Origin: Coprinellus micaceus
Lineage: Eukaryota; Basidiomycota; Agaricomycetes; Agaricales; Psathyrellaceae
NCBI GenBank assembly: GCA_951394405.1
Contig: OX596334.1
Span: 124,001-188,000 of the forward strand
Length of the DNA: 64,000 nucleotides
Direction of reading: 5' to 3'
The notes below the pieces were generated by a model. It was not told the DNA's origin, did not search any database, and saw only the letters and a program-made list of their open reading frames with translations. Position numbers and translations under genes: made by a program. Below are positions 36,430 through 50,379 of this stretch, in pieces. The first letter of the stretch is position 1. Every line of letters starts with the position of its first letter.

Positions 36430-36811
36430 TACACGTACATCAATGAACCCATCCCTCATGTTGAGCCCCTCTGTCGTCGGCCTTGTATCTCGCAGCGCAC
36501 GTTCCGGGGTAGGCCGGGCGAATCTAACGTCGAGTAGCCTCTGCACTATCCATCAGACTATGATACCAATATTTATCTCGCATCATGTATCCTTTCAGCA
36601 CCAGAGATAATCGCTGCGTCACCATACTCCTCTGCGTTATCTGAGCGTTGGGCGCTTAATCGTGCACGACGACGCACGGACCGAGCCGCATGATGCGACG
36701 TTCAGCGTCGTGACATGATGTGCCGCGTGGCGACCCAGAAAGAGATCTTGCTCCGATACAGATCTTGATCCCGAACATCAATCATCCATCCTCTTACCCT
36801 CTGAATGACCG
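36430..36811. other. Spacer with BTB upstream element
   Basis: Tandem-duplication partner of 32787-33160. Holds TTAAGCGCCC (complement of 36650-36659). No gene. Confidence 0.5.
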
Positions 36812-37929
36812 ATGGCGTTCCAGTGGGATCTTGTATACTTCAAGGTGGAATCGTTCTCAATATTACGTGAAGTATCTAAGCTGAGCAGCGAATAGGTTGA
36901 GGGGGAAATCTTCTCCCCCGCACGACAGTCATTCGTTAAACACTCACCCGTGTTTGAGGATATGTATCTCGTTGGCGATGGTAGCAGCGGGGAAGGAAAG
37001 TCGAAGGAGAACCCAATTGTCCTTGAGGGTTACCACCCTGCGGACTTCGAGGCCCTGCTCATGATCTTATATCCCTCGTATGCCCATCGCTTTCTCGCCA
37101 CCCTGTGCAACGCCTCATACCATTCTTCCGCCAGTACGACGGATCTAATTTCTGGGAAGTTCTCCCTTACGAAGGAGCAATGGGCTGGCGTACTGAGGCT
37201 CTCGAGGCCGTGGGAGATGCACGAGGTTCGTCTTCGCTATCCCCCTTCCTTCCTTCGTCATACAAAGTGAGATCGTCTAAACAGATTCGCAAGTTCGCTA
37301 TCGAAAGGCTATCGAGCGAGGACTTTAATCTCACTCCTATTGAAAAGGTCTCTCTGGCCCGCGAACACAAGGTATCGAAATGGCTGGTCGAAGGTTTGAC
37401 AAGTCTTGCTTCTGGAGAACCGGAGCTCTCCCCTGATGAGGTTGAGGAGGCCATCGGTCTTCGCGCATCATTCCGACTTGTGGGAATCCAGAACAAGGCA
37501 CTTAGCAAGCCCATGATCACCTCCTTCCCTATCGACGGCAACAACGCCACGCGCCTCGCTCTCCCTGTTCTTCACTGCGGATATTGCGTAAAGCCTATGA
37601 TAACAAGCGGATGCGCCTGCCAGTCGTGCAATCAGTCCACCGATCCTGGCACCGTAGGACCCGTATACATTTCACACTCGACGACCACTTCAATGCTTAA
37701 TCGCACCGACGTAGGTCTTTCGTTCTACTTCCGAGCCGATGCCCTTCTATGTTACGCCTGCCACCGCAGTTTCATGCCAGGGGGTATTGCGTGCGCGGCT
37801 TGCAACAAGAACAACGCCCCATCTATCAACCTCATCGTTCCGCTTGCTCCTTCCCGTGTTCCCGATTTCTCGGTAGAAGCATTGGTCCGAAACGTGTTCA
37901 AGGACGAGATCCAGGAATACGACATGTAG
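36812..37929 (+). CDS. BTB-domain protein with four CxxC pairs (copy 10)
   Basis: Four exons (36812-36844, 36896-37077, 37135-37225, 37285-37929) give 316 residues. MAFQWDLVYFK, VEGEIFSPARQSFVKHSPVFEDMY to IVLEGYHPADFEALLMILYP, TKEQWAGVLRLSRPWEMHE, IRKFAIERLSSEDF, EKVSLAREHKVSKWLVEG. C-terminal Cys pairs: CGYC, CQSC (within CACQSC), CYAC and CAAC, then a conserved VRNVFKDEIQEYDM tail. Intact counterpart of disrupted copy 7. The exon 3 site leaves Ser where most paralogues have Thr at LYP(S/T). Confidence 0.9.
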
Positions 37930-38039
37930 CCCCGATACTCTTCCTCCAGAGCGACGGTCAAGTAGACCCGTCGGTTTAGTCATTACTTCGACAGATCAAT
38001 ACTAGTACTCAGTATATATCTTATGCACGGACGGTATCA

Positions 38040-39236
<1,197 letters not shown>

Positions 39237-39287
39237 CGTAGAGGTCTGAGGCTAGAGCTCTTGCGGAAAATTCCGTCCCCAGTCGGA

Positions 39288-39295
39288 TTTATATA
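39288..39295 (-). promoter_or_regulatory. TATA box of GH11-CBM1 gene
   Basis: TATATAAA on the minus strand, about 52 bp upstream of the ATG at 39236. Confidence 0.5.
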
Positions 39296-40950
<1,655 letters not shown>

Positions 40951-40970
40951 CTATGCCCAGACGTGAGGCC

Positions 40971-40978
40971 AATATATA
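40971..40978 (-). promoter_or_regulatory. TATA box of second GH11-CBM1 gene
   Basis: TATATATT on the minus strand about 47 bp upstream of the ATG at 40924. Confidence 0.45.
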
Positions 40979-42171
40979 TCCTCTCAAGCTGTCTGCACCC
41001 GTACACTCACTTTTTCTCCAGGATATGCTCCGCTCGATATGGTCACCGCAATCCATGTCCCGGAGCGCTTGGCCCGGAGAAGCGTTAGTTTCCCCGCAAC
41101 TTTTACGAAGCTTCCCCACATTCTTCGACTTCTCCTTCTCCCACCGATCCCCTGTCGCGGTACTATAAAAATTAGATTTATGGCGTGCACGGCGTTAACA
41201 GTGTTTAGAGGCGTACCGTTTGAACACTGAACGCGTTTGCTCGTCCTCTGGCCACTGTTGCCTATCCTACGTTGCCAAGTCCATAGGCGGTCGTATCCAA
41301 CCCAAATCCAGGAGGTGGCACATGACATCATCATGGGAGACAGCCGGCTGTTCATCGGAAACATAGACCCTCCAAGACCTCCTATTAAGCACGGTTCTCA
41401 CCCACATCGCTACGATCTCCGTTTTCACCCATAGTTCTCTCACCCCCACGCGAAATCCTGTGGTCAGCTCGAGAGGGCCTGTGGATCTGACGCTTGGCGA
41501 GAAGGAAAGATGACTTCTGGATAACCTTTGACTCTCGTCCCGCGAGCCTTCAAAGGGTTATTCCGAGCCTCAATGTTCCCTCAGTCCCACGAACGTCGAG
41601 TGTCAAACTGTCGAAACACGGCGCATAATGTGAGACTGGTTTGAGGGGTTTCGGAGAGAGGGCTAGTGACGGGCGGCGATCGCCAGGATGCGAGACACGC
41701 GTTCCTGGAAAAACCCAGCTCGCGGTCGTTCTCGACTTGTGACCGCTTCTCACGTTCGGTTGCGCAAGTCTGTTTGATCAGCTTCCCTCGTGGTGCGCGT
41801 GGGCATGTGGCTGCACTCACTGGTTCTTCGATAGAATCGATACAATTGCATCCCCGCTCCCGAGGTGTACCTGGGACGGGAATTCTTCCTGCGTAATTCT
41901 TTAACTGCAATAGTGAGGGACAGTGAGATGTTAAGGCTGGGTTCGGAGCCGAAACCTGCGAGAAATGGCCGGTGAATAAGGAGAAGACTCGGGGCTGCGC
42001 ATTGGAAGTGTCAAGAATATCGATTGGAAGGCCAACGGCGGAAGGGTAATACGGAAGGTACAAGATGACAGACTGGGCAGTGGAGTGAGCGGGGGTTGTC
42101 TAGGACATTCAGGAACGAGAGGAAACCGTTTCGCGACATACCAGTTTACGAAGGGCCGTTTTGTAAAGGGA
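40979..42171. other. Intergenic, no supported gene
   Basis: A 160-codon open stretch at 41581-42063 (minus) lacks an ATG at its start, any recognisable motif and splice support. Otherwise nothing. Confidence 0.45.
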
Positions 42172-43706
42172 TTATCGATTGTGGCGTTTCCACTGCTGCG
42201 TTTGATGAAACCGTCCAGGGGTGTGATACGGCACCAGCTTCAATCCAGCTTCGAAAGAGAACCCAAGCTCCCCTTTACGCATCAGAGCTGTTAGCCCTCC
42301 AAAGTGGGACGGGACGTGCGTCCGAATGTTCTCCAGCGTCTCCTCAGCCCTTCTCTTACTCCCTCCGCTGAACTCGTTGCCATCCCAAACTTTCAACCAA
42401 ACACCCACGTTGACCGTCTTTAGATTGGGAAGGTGACAGACAGCAGTCCCGTTTGCCACGAGAGCTCTGTCGAGCTTACCCCACTGTGGGCCGTACGCAC
42501 TATCGGGAAGCGCGATGATGTCGGCGATCCAGATGCTGAAGTTCAACTTTTGTAGCACGATGAGGTTTCGAAGGGCCTTTTCACAGAAGCCGAGGTAGGG
42601 ATCTTCGAGGGGAGTATTCTCCCAGTCGCGCGTCATCATCACGTTGAAGTGAAGCTGGGTGAGAGTGACGAAGGAATGAGGGTGGAGTACGGCCAGCGGA
42701 AAATGAGGAAGGATCGTATCCTCGTCCGGTTCCACATTCACTACACATAATTTTAGTACACTGTCACTCGAAGGGGTTGGTGATACCCTACGCACCCTGA
42801 AAACTCAACTTGCGGAGAGATTTAGCGTCTCCGAAGGCCGACCTGGCGACATCGTAGTCATAGAATCCTTCGACGACGAGACGTAAATCTTCTACGTTAT
42901 CGAGTCGTATGATCTTGGGGGACGATTCTCCGCTGCTTGGTTTGGGAAGCACGCCAGTATCCGCTCCGGACATAGAGTCAATGGCCATGACTCGTGGGCA
43001 GACTGACTGGAACCCAGGTCCGCTATCCAGTCCAACGTTTCCCGAACGCCTGAAAGTCGTTCAGCTGCCAGGGCGCCGACCGGGTAGAATAGAACACTTA
43101 CCATTCGTTGCTGGTTAGGCTAATGCGAGGCTCAAACAAGCCCAGAACCCACGATTCATGAACTTCCAGCGTTTCGAGAGCATGGCACCACTGTAAAGCC
43201 TCCACGGGAAATGCGATGTTGCGAAAGGTAAGGGACTTGATATTAGGCTGCTGGATGAGGTAGAGGATGGCAGACCTCCAACCGGGGGAGCATGAAAAGA
43301 AGCCAATGCCGCCACGCTTACTTCCGATGAGCTCTACTTCGGATACGTTTGGCATCCCCCGGAGTGCGCTGAAGACAAGCTGCTTGCCGCGATCTTGGTC
43401 ATCAGCCGGGCGATACTTGAGCTTCCGCACGTATATCCCGGGGTGAACTTGGCGGTCGCGGTGGCCGTCCAGGAGCTTTGCCCAAAGCTCCGTGGTATCC
43501 GGGGTAGATAGGGTCCCAGAGAGAGACGTCCTTCCTGGATGAAGGTCAATAAATCGGAAGATGTGCTTTTGACACAAGGGGACGAAAGCCTGGGAGACGA
43601 GGCAGCAGGACTTGACGTCCCTGAGCAGGCCTTTCCAAGGACCTTTTCCAGCGACGGCCAGTTCCTCGATGATGAGCTCGAGGATTTCGTTCGGGAAGAT
43701 GGTCAT
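42172..43706 (-). CDS. F-box/leucine-rich-repeat-like protein
   Basis: Three exons (43706-43102, 43022-42796, 42740-42172) give 466 residues. The F-box-like motif is at the very N terminus (MTIFPNEILELIIEELA), followed by CCLVSQAFVPLCQKHIFRFI and leucine-rich stretches such as IKSLTFRNIAF and LETLEVHESW. The intron 1 acceptor was chosen at 43025-43023 because it alone restores frame into the MAIDSMSG segment. Likely a substrate adaptor of an SCF ubiquitin ligase by family analogy. Related to the F-box gene at 13188-14709. GATA-type repeats lie 80 bp upstream. Confidence 0.78.
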
Positions 43707-43784
43707 GGTTCGGAAGCAAGGTTCATTTTCGAGAACGCCGCGTTGCCAGCGCGTGCCTGGTGCACGTGGGCGCAACTCAAGGAT

Positions 43785-43795
43785 CTTATCTTATC
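43785..43795 (-). promoter_or_regulatory. Tandem GATA-type sites
   Basis: CTTATCTTATC (complement GATAAGATAAG) sits about 80 bp upstream of the F-box start. The same 11-mer occurs at 58346-58356 upstream of a MYND gene and in the repeat at 61441-61468. Confidence 0.4.
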
Positions 43796-43916
43796 GCGCT
43801 CACTAGGGAGAGGAGCGAACCGTGAATGGCACTGGGAAGAGTGGGTAGTATGATGAGATGATATACAGGTGAAATTCTAATGGCAAAATTAAAGTGGTAC
43901 TGAACATGAACTAGAG

Positions 43917-43953
43917 TGAGAGTGGGATTTTGGAGCCGGGGTTCCGGGGCTGA
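43917..43953 (+). pseudogene. Tail fragment of the Zn2Cys6 gene
   Basis: Reads ESGILEPGFRG then stop, identical to the C terminus of the factor encoded at 21511-26930. Sequence upstream loses the match within a few dozen bases. It marks the edge of the inverted duplication. Confidence 0.8.
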
Positions 43954-44223
43954 ATAGTTGGAACTTGGGTAAAGAGGTGAAAGGGAAATTTCAAGGAAAA
44001 CAAACCGGGAATGTGATATATAGGTGGTTGATATTTCGTATTTGTGGGGACGTGGCATCGCTAGACTGGTCTTTTCTTATTTCCGTCCTTACTTTCCAAT
44101 GCTTATCGGTTTAATTTCCTCGTTAGCGCCCAGGAAACACGTCCAAGCCACGTGCATCCCGCACCGCACCTCGTGTCGGTATTCATCGATGGATATCCTT
44201 TCCTTTCCTTGGTCCCTACCGCC

Positions 44224-45394
44224 ATGAGCCCTGTCATGTCCGACCCATCCCAGTCTGTTCCCACCACGACTCTTTCTGCGGACTTTCGCTGGGACATCGC
44301 TGTATTCAAGGTACCTCCAACGGTGGCATTTTGTAGAGCTCGACCAAGCTTAACGTGAAAACCGTCTAGGTTGAGGATACATTATTCCGCGTGACTCGCC
44401 ATGGATTTACGGTGGCATCTCCAATCTTCGAGACCATGTTTCTCCTCCCAAGCGGCACCGGCGACCGCAGGGCGGAAGGGACCACCGATGACAACCCGAT
44501 CGTCTTGGAAGGGCACAAAGCGGCTGACTTTGACGCCTTGCTGAGGGTGCTATATCCAACGTGAGCTCCCCCTGAGGAATATTCATCGCCAGCTTGCTCA
44601 CAATGCGACCCAGGTCCAGTGATCTCGTAGCAAACCGCGTGCCCTTGACGAGGGATCAATGGGTTGGCATCCTCAGACTCTCGACAATATGGGAGATGAA
44701 AGAAGTCCGTCGCTCGACCCATCCTACAACACTCGTACTAATTTCTCGTTCTCAGATCCGAGAATTCGCGATCAGCAGCCTTTCAAACGGCACTCCCGCC
44801 TTGACGTCCGTGGAAATGGTTTCCCTTGGTCGAGAGCACAAGGTTGGGTCGTGGTTGGTTGAAGGCCTGACAAGTATCACTTCGGCGGAAAGTGAGTTCC
44901 CACCTGAAGCATTGGAAGCAGTTGTCGGGCTTCGCTCTGCATTCCGCATCTCCTCTATACGTCTGAAGCGGCGCTCTTCTTGTGCTAAAACCATCCCTCT
45001 CGCCCTCACTAATGGCGCCTTCACTGGGCTCTCCATCGATGACCTTCGCTACGGGTGCTGCTACCAGCCCTTCGTCAAAGACCGGGTTAGGCCTTGTCAT
45101 TCTTGTTCCGAGGATCTCGTGACAAACCAAGTCGGCTCTATCTACACCACAGCGAAGCCTTCCTTCCAGAGTAGTGGATACCATTGTCACTTCATCGTAC
45201 CTGGTGCAGACCTCTTTTGCTCCTTGTGCGACGGACGGTTTATTACGGGCCCCACTACTTGCCAGAGCTGCAACGGGGTGCATCAATCGCATACCCTTTA
45301 CCTTTTCTTTGGGTTCTCCAAGGCAGTTGAACCCCGCGTGGATACATTAGTGAAGGAGACCTTCCAGGAAGAGATCAGGGAGTGCGATGCATAG
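44224..45394 (+). CDS. BTB-domain protein (copy 11, right arm)
   Basis: Four exons (44224-44310, 44370-44560, 44614-44704, 44756-45394) give 335 residues. RWDIAVFKVEDTLFRVTRH to IVLEGHKAADFDALLRVLYP; exon 3 TRDQWVGILRLSTIWEMKE; exon 4 IREFAISSLS and EMVSLGREHKVGSWLVEG. C-terminal Cys: YGCC (first pair incomplete), CHSC, CSLC and CQSC. Intact partner of pseudogene copy 4. The exon 3 donor is GTCCGT, unusual but shared with copy 5. TTAGCGCCC lies at 44123-44131, followed by AACACGTCC. Confidence 0.9.
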
Positions 45395-45704
45395 TCACTT
45401 GCAGTCATCTGCGCCGTTTCATACATATGTTTAGGAGCTTTCGAGTCCGGCATCGCGTTATGTTCTCCTACGTTCCTTAATCCTCTCCGATATGTCTGTA
45501 GCCTACGTCTATCGTTACACCAAAGGGTCTGGGCACGCAGGACAGCAACTAATCGATATCCGTCAAATCACCATTTAAGCGCCCGTGCGGCACATGACCG
45601 GAGTTTATTTTTACAGCTTTGGGTGGGAGATATCGATACCGATTCAGCGCTTGATTGCTGACCACTACGCCCAGTCTCGATTTCAAGGCTATCCCGTTGC
45701 TCAG
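45395..45704. other. Intergenic promoter region of BTB copy 12
   Basis: Inverted copy of 19737-20046. Holds TTAAGCGCCC (45575-45584) and CACATGACC (45591-45599). No gene. Confidence 0.5.
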
Positions 45705-46870
45705 ATGACCACAACACCAGCTCGGCAGGGTATGGCCTCAGGCAGAGACTTTCGCTGGGACATCACGGTCTTCAAGGTACCATCGAACGCATCTGCTCCA
45801 CGTCCGGGAACTGACGAGCGAGTGGACGTCTTTAGGTCGAAGATAGGACATTCCGGGTCGGCAGAAATGTCCTTTTGCAACACTCGGAGGTATTCGAAGG
45901 TATGTACCTCCTCCCTAGCACGGGCGAAGGTACAACCGACGACAGTCCAATCGAGCTGCGTGGATACAAAGCGGCGGACTTCGAGGCGCTCCTCATGATA
46001 CTGTACCCCACGTGCGTTTTCGCCGGCACATAGGAGCTCGTGTGTTCATTCGACCTAATCCTGTCCGTTGAAGGATGGAAGATATGATGTCTGGGAAGTT
46101 TCGCTTGACGAAGGAACAGTGGATTGGGGTATTGAGGGTTACAAGGCCGTGGGAAATGCATAAGGTGCGAGACTCCAACTATTCATCGTCACAAGGGGTG
46201 TCTCATTTTCCGGCACATAATAGGTTCGCGAGCTTGCTGTCAAAACACTCTCAAGCGAGTCGTTCGTCCTCACTCCAGTCGAGAAGATCACATTGGCGCG
46301 TGACCACAAAGTGGCGTCGTGGTTGGTCGAAGGACTGCTAGCCTCACGTCAAAGGAGATCGAGCTCTCTCCCGATCAACTCGAGGAGGCTGTCGGTCTTC
46401 GGTCCGCCTTCCGCATTGTCAGCATACAGGTCGGTAACCCCATGAAGCCAACGATCGCGCCAATCACACACCGGGGCGCCACCTACACCGGCCTATCGGC
46501 TTCTTCAATTCGGTGTGGGGACTGTGGGAAACCCTGCCTAGAATCTCCGTTTGCCTGTCATTCGTGCTCAAAGGCTTTCGAAGACACAGCTGCGATGTAC
46601 ATCACCACCTGTGTGGCAGGGAGTATCTCATGCACCAACGGTGAGGGTGGTGTTCTGGTCGGCATCCCCTCTCAGCACCTTTACTGCACGTCCTGTAATA
46701 GGAGGGCCTTCATTCGCCCCACGTACTGCAAGTCCTGTTCCTCGTGCGTCTACAACAACAACAGCCAGTTGTATGCATCTTTCGGATATCCCCCCCAGCC
46801 TGCAAGGGCCTCTATCGAAGTTACCGTTCGTGGTACCTTCAAGGACGAGATCCAGGAGTATGATTTATAG
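45705..46870 (+). pseudogene. BTB-domain pseudogene (copy 12, right arm)
   Basis: Exons 1-3 (45705-45776, 45836-46011, 46074-46164) are open and match intact copy 3. In exon 4 the frame is lost at about 46336, right after ASWLVEGL: one base is missing relative to family members, so TSKEIELSPDQLEEAVGLRS is shifted. The remainder (CGDC, CHSC, CTSC, CKSC pairs; ending FKDEIQEYDL at 46870) is intact in the shifted frame. A recent lesion or, less likely, a single sequencing error. Confidence 0.78.
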
Positions 46871-46942
46871 ATTATACTCGTCACCGAATACGACCATGTG
46901 CACTTTACTGTTCATTCCTGGCTTGGGATTCGGTGATGCGGG

Positions 46943-47706
46943 TTATGCAGCGGAGACGGTAATGTTACAAGCCCCCAGTGATAAATAACTCTCGCAAACC
47001 ATGATCTGGTAGTCGTGATCCGTCCCAATGTTCATTCCAGCATCGGCCCAAGCCCGGAAGTGAGCACCTACATCCACTCTGCCAGATGAGCGCTTGTTGC
47101 GGCGCACGGAAAGAACCTCTCGAATGTCTGGTCGCCCGGGATCGTAGGTAGGGGGATGTGGACGTCCTTGCCGATGTCATAGGCCGCCCCATCAATGGTG
47201 ATAGTCCCTTGAGGGGTCGTTCCATTTATGGGGTTGTAGGCCCCAAAGTTCTCTACGATGTAGTACTCAACGAGTGGGTTCTTCTTCCAGCCGTATACGG
47301 CGATGTGCGCGTTGCCGTTGTACTCGAATTGTCCGTGAGAGGAGATTACCCTGAGGACAATTCAGCTTCTTTCAAAACACTAGGGGAGAGGTGCGTGCCT
47401 GTTGCTAGTCCCTTGTTGCCAACCCTTTCCTCCAAACACGATTTCTTCGTTCGTCCAGGTAATGCTAGAAATGACTTGGGCTCGCGTAACCGTTGGCGTA
47501 CCAGGGAGACCAGCTTACCCAAAATTCCCTTTAACCCCGTTGGTGTAAGATGCTTGAGAGTCTGGGTTGTCCGTCCACCATGTGTAGAAGAAGCCTTCGT
47601 GTGTTCCCTCTGACAGAGGAGCTGCTGTGCGTGCGGTGTAACTTGAAGGCGGAGCGGCGAGCGCGGCGGCAGCCGTCAGCACGACGGAGAGCAGAGCGAC
47701 GAGCAT
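46943..47706 (-). pseudogene. GH11 xylanase pseudogene (right arm partner of 17705-18469)
   Basis: Signal peptide, [26 protein letters not shown] and the terminal CESYLSLGACNITV are all present. A one-base deletion at about 47107-47116 (TTCTTTCCGTG where the left copy has TTCTTCTCCGTC) shifts the frame before the acid/base Glu. The intact copy is the left one. Splice sites for both introns are kept, so decay is recent. Confidence 0.82.
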
Positions 47707-47872
47707 ATTCTAAGAGACGAGGGAGGCGGCCAATTTCTTATACGTGGCCATACGTCGCAGTAAAGGAGCGCATTGCCCAGGGATCACAAGACACAGAGAA
47801 GCGTCCTGGCGCAAAGCAGGAGTTTCCCGGCACATTCAGAGTGAGATCACGAATCCATTTGTAAATCGTTTC

Positions 47873-48535
47873 GAATGGTCCTTCCCGAGTATCATGCCAG
47901 CGTTATCTCATGCGCGGAAATGAGTACCGACGTCCACAGTTCCACCTGTACGTTTGGCGCGGCGAACAGATACGAAGAACTCGAAAGTCTTCACCCCGTC
48001 AACCGAGGGCTGATTGACGCGAACGGTCCTGCGAATGTCGTAGACGGCACCGCCGGTGGTCGCACTTCCTAGCTTGATTGCACTGCTGTACGGGCTGTAG
48101 GTCCGAAGTTGTCAACGATATAGGACCCGACGAGGGGGCTTCTTGTCCACCCATATATCGAAATAAATGACGGTCCCTGACCCTCATAGGTGTCGGAGTA
48201 TGATACAATTCTGTGGAAGTGTAATCATGCAGAGTAATCTAACACGAATGGGTGTACCCGGAGTCTCCAGAGCCGACGCTCCGACCCTTCCCTCCGAATA
48301 AGCTTCCTCCCGAGGTCCAGGCGATCCTTGGGTGGCGTCGGTGCCCATCAAGAGAGTATGGGATCGATAGCTTACTCAAAATTGCCTTTGTCTCCATTAA
48401 CACAAGTGGCCTGAGATGCGTTGTTGGTCCACCATGAGTAGAAGGGCCCGTCGTGAATACCCGTCGCGCTCGGGGTGCCTGCACGCAGTGTCGGGTTGGA
48501 TGATGGAGCGGCGTACACGCTCACACTTGCGAGAG
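47873..48535 (-). pseudogene. Truncated GH11 xylanase pseudogene (right arm, outer)
   Basis: Partner of the pseudogene at 16622-17385 but decayed differently. The start of the signal peptide is gone, and the nucleophile region reads LVGSYIVD in place of LVEYYIVE. One base is missing in NFGTYSP. A TGA (complement of 47908-47910) replaces the Trp of HFRAW. The gene is cut off before the acid/base Glu. Confidence 0.8.
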
Positions 48536-48556
48536 CGAAGCTGCTGTTGCCAGATG

Positions 48557-49570
48557 AAGTCGGTTTAAACCAGGGGGCCTGGGTAGGTTGCGAGAGATAG
48601 AAACCAGTGTGAGTATTGACAGGCAGGCGAGACGAAATTCAAACTGCGTCGTTTTAAACCGGAGTTCGAATCCCTGTCGGGCGCCTAACAATGTCGACGT
48701 CATCACCTACGATGGACGACTACGTTGAAAATCTGTAAGTCCCCTCTCCACTACCGTCCCAAAGGGAGTGGAGAGAGGACAAGAGAAATGGGGACTCGGT
48801 TGGTTCACCCCTGGGTTATATACCTATTTGGTCGCACCAAACATTCAACGCGTGATCGGCGGGTTGTCGGCGGGACGGGGTATTTGGCACGGCATCAACT
48901 CTTCAACCACAACCACCACATCCCCCTGGATTTCCCTCGACCAATACACGCGTTGGCCACCCCTCCACAGCCCCTCGACATCAGCATCACCCCAGCCGTT
49001 TGCGATGGGTTAGGCTTCAACGAGCGGGAATACGCGTTCTCGAGGGGATCGAGGCAACGTGGCAGCCGAAGGCGGTCTGCGCAAGGGGCTCCCGGTCAAC
49101 GAGAATAGGTTTTCGCATGGTAAGTCCTCCCGTCTCTATTTCCCGTCAATTCTCCCGCCCCTCCTCTCCCACTCTCATCGCCCGTCGCATCTCTCGAACC
49201 CCGTTCCTTTCCCCTCCTTGGTTCTCGCTTTCATGTGGGCAACGGCTGGGGCACCACCTGCACGCGGGCCGGTATTTGGAAGCGCGTTCGAGCACAACCC
49301 GCTGCTCGAACACCTTTCCGACCCCGTCCTCCTCGTACGACGCGAGTATTGTCCCCAGTGCGGTCTGTAGTATGATCTCTGGTTCTTATAATAGGCACAT
49401 CCGTTAAATTCATACAATTTTGCAAACGAGGCGCGGCGATGCATTTCCGATAAGCGCCCGTCCGCCGCTCCCCATCGCACCGCTGGCAGTCATGTCAGGC
49501 GCCTCATGTCCGCCTCCGTTTAAACTGGACTGGTTTAAACCTACCCAGCCCCCCGGTTTAAACCAGCTTC
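48557..49570. repeat. 1-kb segment with GTTTAAAC-bearing inverted ends
   Basis: About 30 bp at 48557-48588 reappears inverted and imperfect at 49540-49570; the shared core is CCTACCCAG, a C-rich run and GGTTTAAACC. Extra TTTAAAC copies lie at 48652-48658, 49519-49525 and 49534-49540. The segment lies exactly between the truncated end of the inverted duplication and the displaced transcription-factor fragment. It may be an inserted element or a rearrangement scar. Confidence 0.4.
48691..49370 (+). CDS. Unrecognised, possibly decayed gene
   Basis: An ATG at 48691 begins MSTSSPTMDDYVENL and reaches a good donor (GTAAGT at 48735). Further right are open frames with TYLVAPNIQRVIGGLSAGRG and AAEGGLRKGLPVNENRFSHG, and a last one ending LLVRREYCPQCGL and stop at 49370. 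I could not join them into one continuous frame, and recognise no domain. It may be a gene fragment carried by the 1-kb segment. Confidence 0.22.
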
Positions 49571-49577
49571 ACCTTTT

Positions 49578-49806
49578 TCATCACTCGTATGCGTCGTATG
49601 CCCCCCTGGAGCCGAGGAGGGGTATCCCTGGCTTGCAAGCCTTCGATTGGTCTGCGCTTGCGGTTTCGAACCTGCGACACGACCCACAGCCGGAGCAGCA
49701 TAGGACGATGCCGAGGATCTCGAGGTTGCCATCACACAGTTCACAGGGGATGTACCCCTCCCCGACTACCTCTTCGGAGGAAGTGTCGAATGTGGACCCA
49801 GCGGAT
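49578..49806 (+). pseudogene. Displaced fragment of the Zn2Cys6 gene
   Basis: Reads SYASYAPLEPRRGIPGLQAF, then DWS, NLRHD, QPEQHRTMPRISRLPSHS and SSEEVSNV, nearly the same as residues encoded around 21900-22160 in the complete factor. Orientation is opposite to that gene. It runs directly into a MYND-gene fragment. Confidence 0.85.
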
Positions 49807-50379
49807 TCAAGAGTGCCAGCGCTCTGACTGGCTTGAGCAGCATCGAGGTGAATGTGCTGCTGCTCTTGACAATCGCCTTGGTGCGGGGCACTTCATTTTC
49901 ATGCATGCATTGGGGTTCAACCTTCCATAGCCGAGCGCGGATCACATACCTGGTACACCCACCGAACGCGCTCATTCCATCTCAAGGTGGTGGAGGACAT
50001 CTGTGAGGGAGCGAGGGCTGACCGCGAAATGGCTCTCGGAGGCTACAGTCTAACAGATTCCATCCCTTTCTTTGAGCTTCCGAACCTGGGTCAGGCGCCC
50101 ACGTCAGCGAGTGGGGAACCTGCCATCGTCCTGGACAAAGTTGACGCACTCATAGCTACCCCCAACCAGAAATCGGACTACCTTTTCCACCAGAAATACC
50201 TCGAGAAACGCGTGCTAGCGCTCCTACTAAAGTATAAGGAGGGTCGCATTCCTCCAAATATGCGGCTAGTGCACGTTTGGGTTCCGCGGGGAGCAATCTC
50301 GGCGGTGTTGATGCTCGTGTTGTTGAAGAAGGATGGGCTGAAATACGAGGCTGTATACAGTATCCCTCGCCTTGGGTGA
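49800..50379 (+). pseudogene. 3' fragment of a MYND-finger gene
   Basis: Begins in mid-finger (ECQRSDWLEQHRGEC, the second half of a MYND zinc finger). It crosses an intron-like gap (donor about 49878, acceptor about 49929), then reads TWYTHRTRSFHLKVVEDICE to VWVPRGAISAVLMLVLLKK and LKYEAVYSIPRLG stop, matching the C-terminal domain of the MYND genes to the right. The 5' two thirds are missing and replaced by transcription-factor sequence. Confidence 0.75.

Larger units (their letters stand above)
43912..48535. repeat. Right arm of the large inverted duplication
   Basis: Reverse-order copy of 16650-21552: transcription-factor tail, BTB (+), BTB (+), GH11 (-, broken), GH11 pseudogene (-, truncated). 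It ends on the left inside the last 13 codons of the transcription factor, and on the right within the signal peptide of the xylanase pseudogene. Confidence 0.88.

Noticed and set aside
41581..42063. 160-codon open frame on the minus strand
   Set aside because: It does not begin with ATG and shows no domain, signal peptide or splice pattern. It is likely chance in GC-rich DNA.
45705..46870. BTB copy 12 as an intact gene
   Set aside because: No splice choice I could find bridges the frame change after ASWLVEGL; all paralogues read straight through this point.
48640..48690. Possible tRNA 3' half (GTTCGAATCCC followed by GGGCGCC)
   Set aside because: The T-loop-like stretch matches a B-box, but the stem has a mismatch. 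No complementary acceptor strand, D-arm or anticodon arm is found upstream at the right distance.
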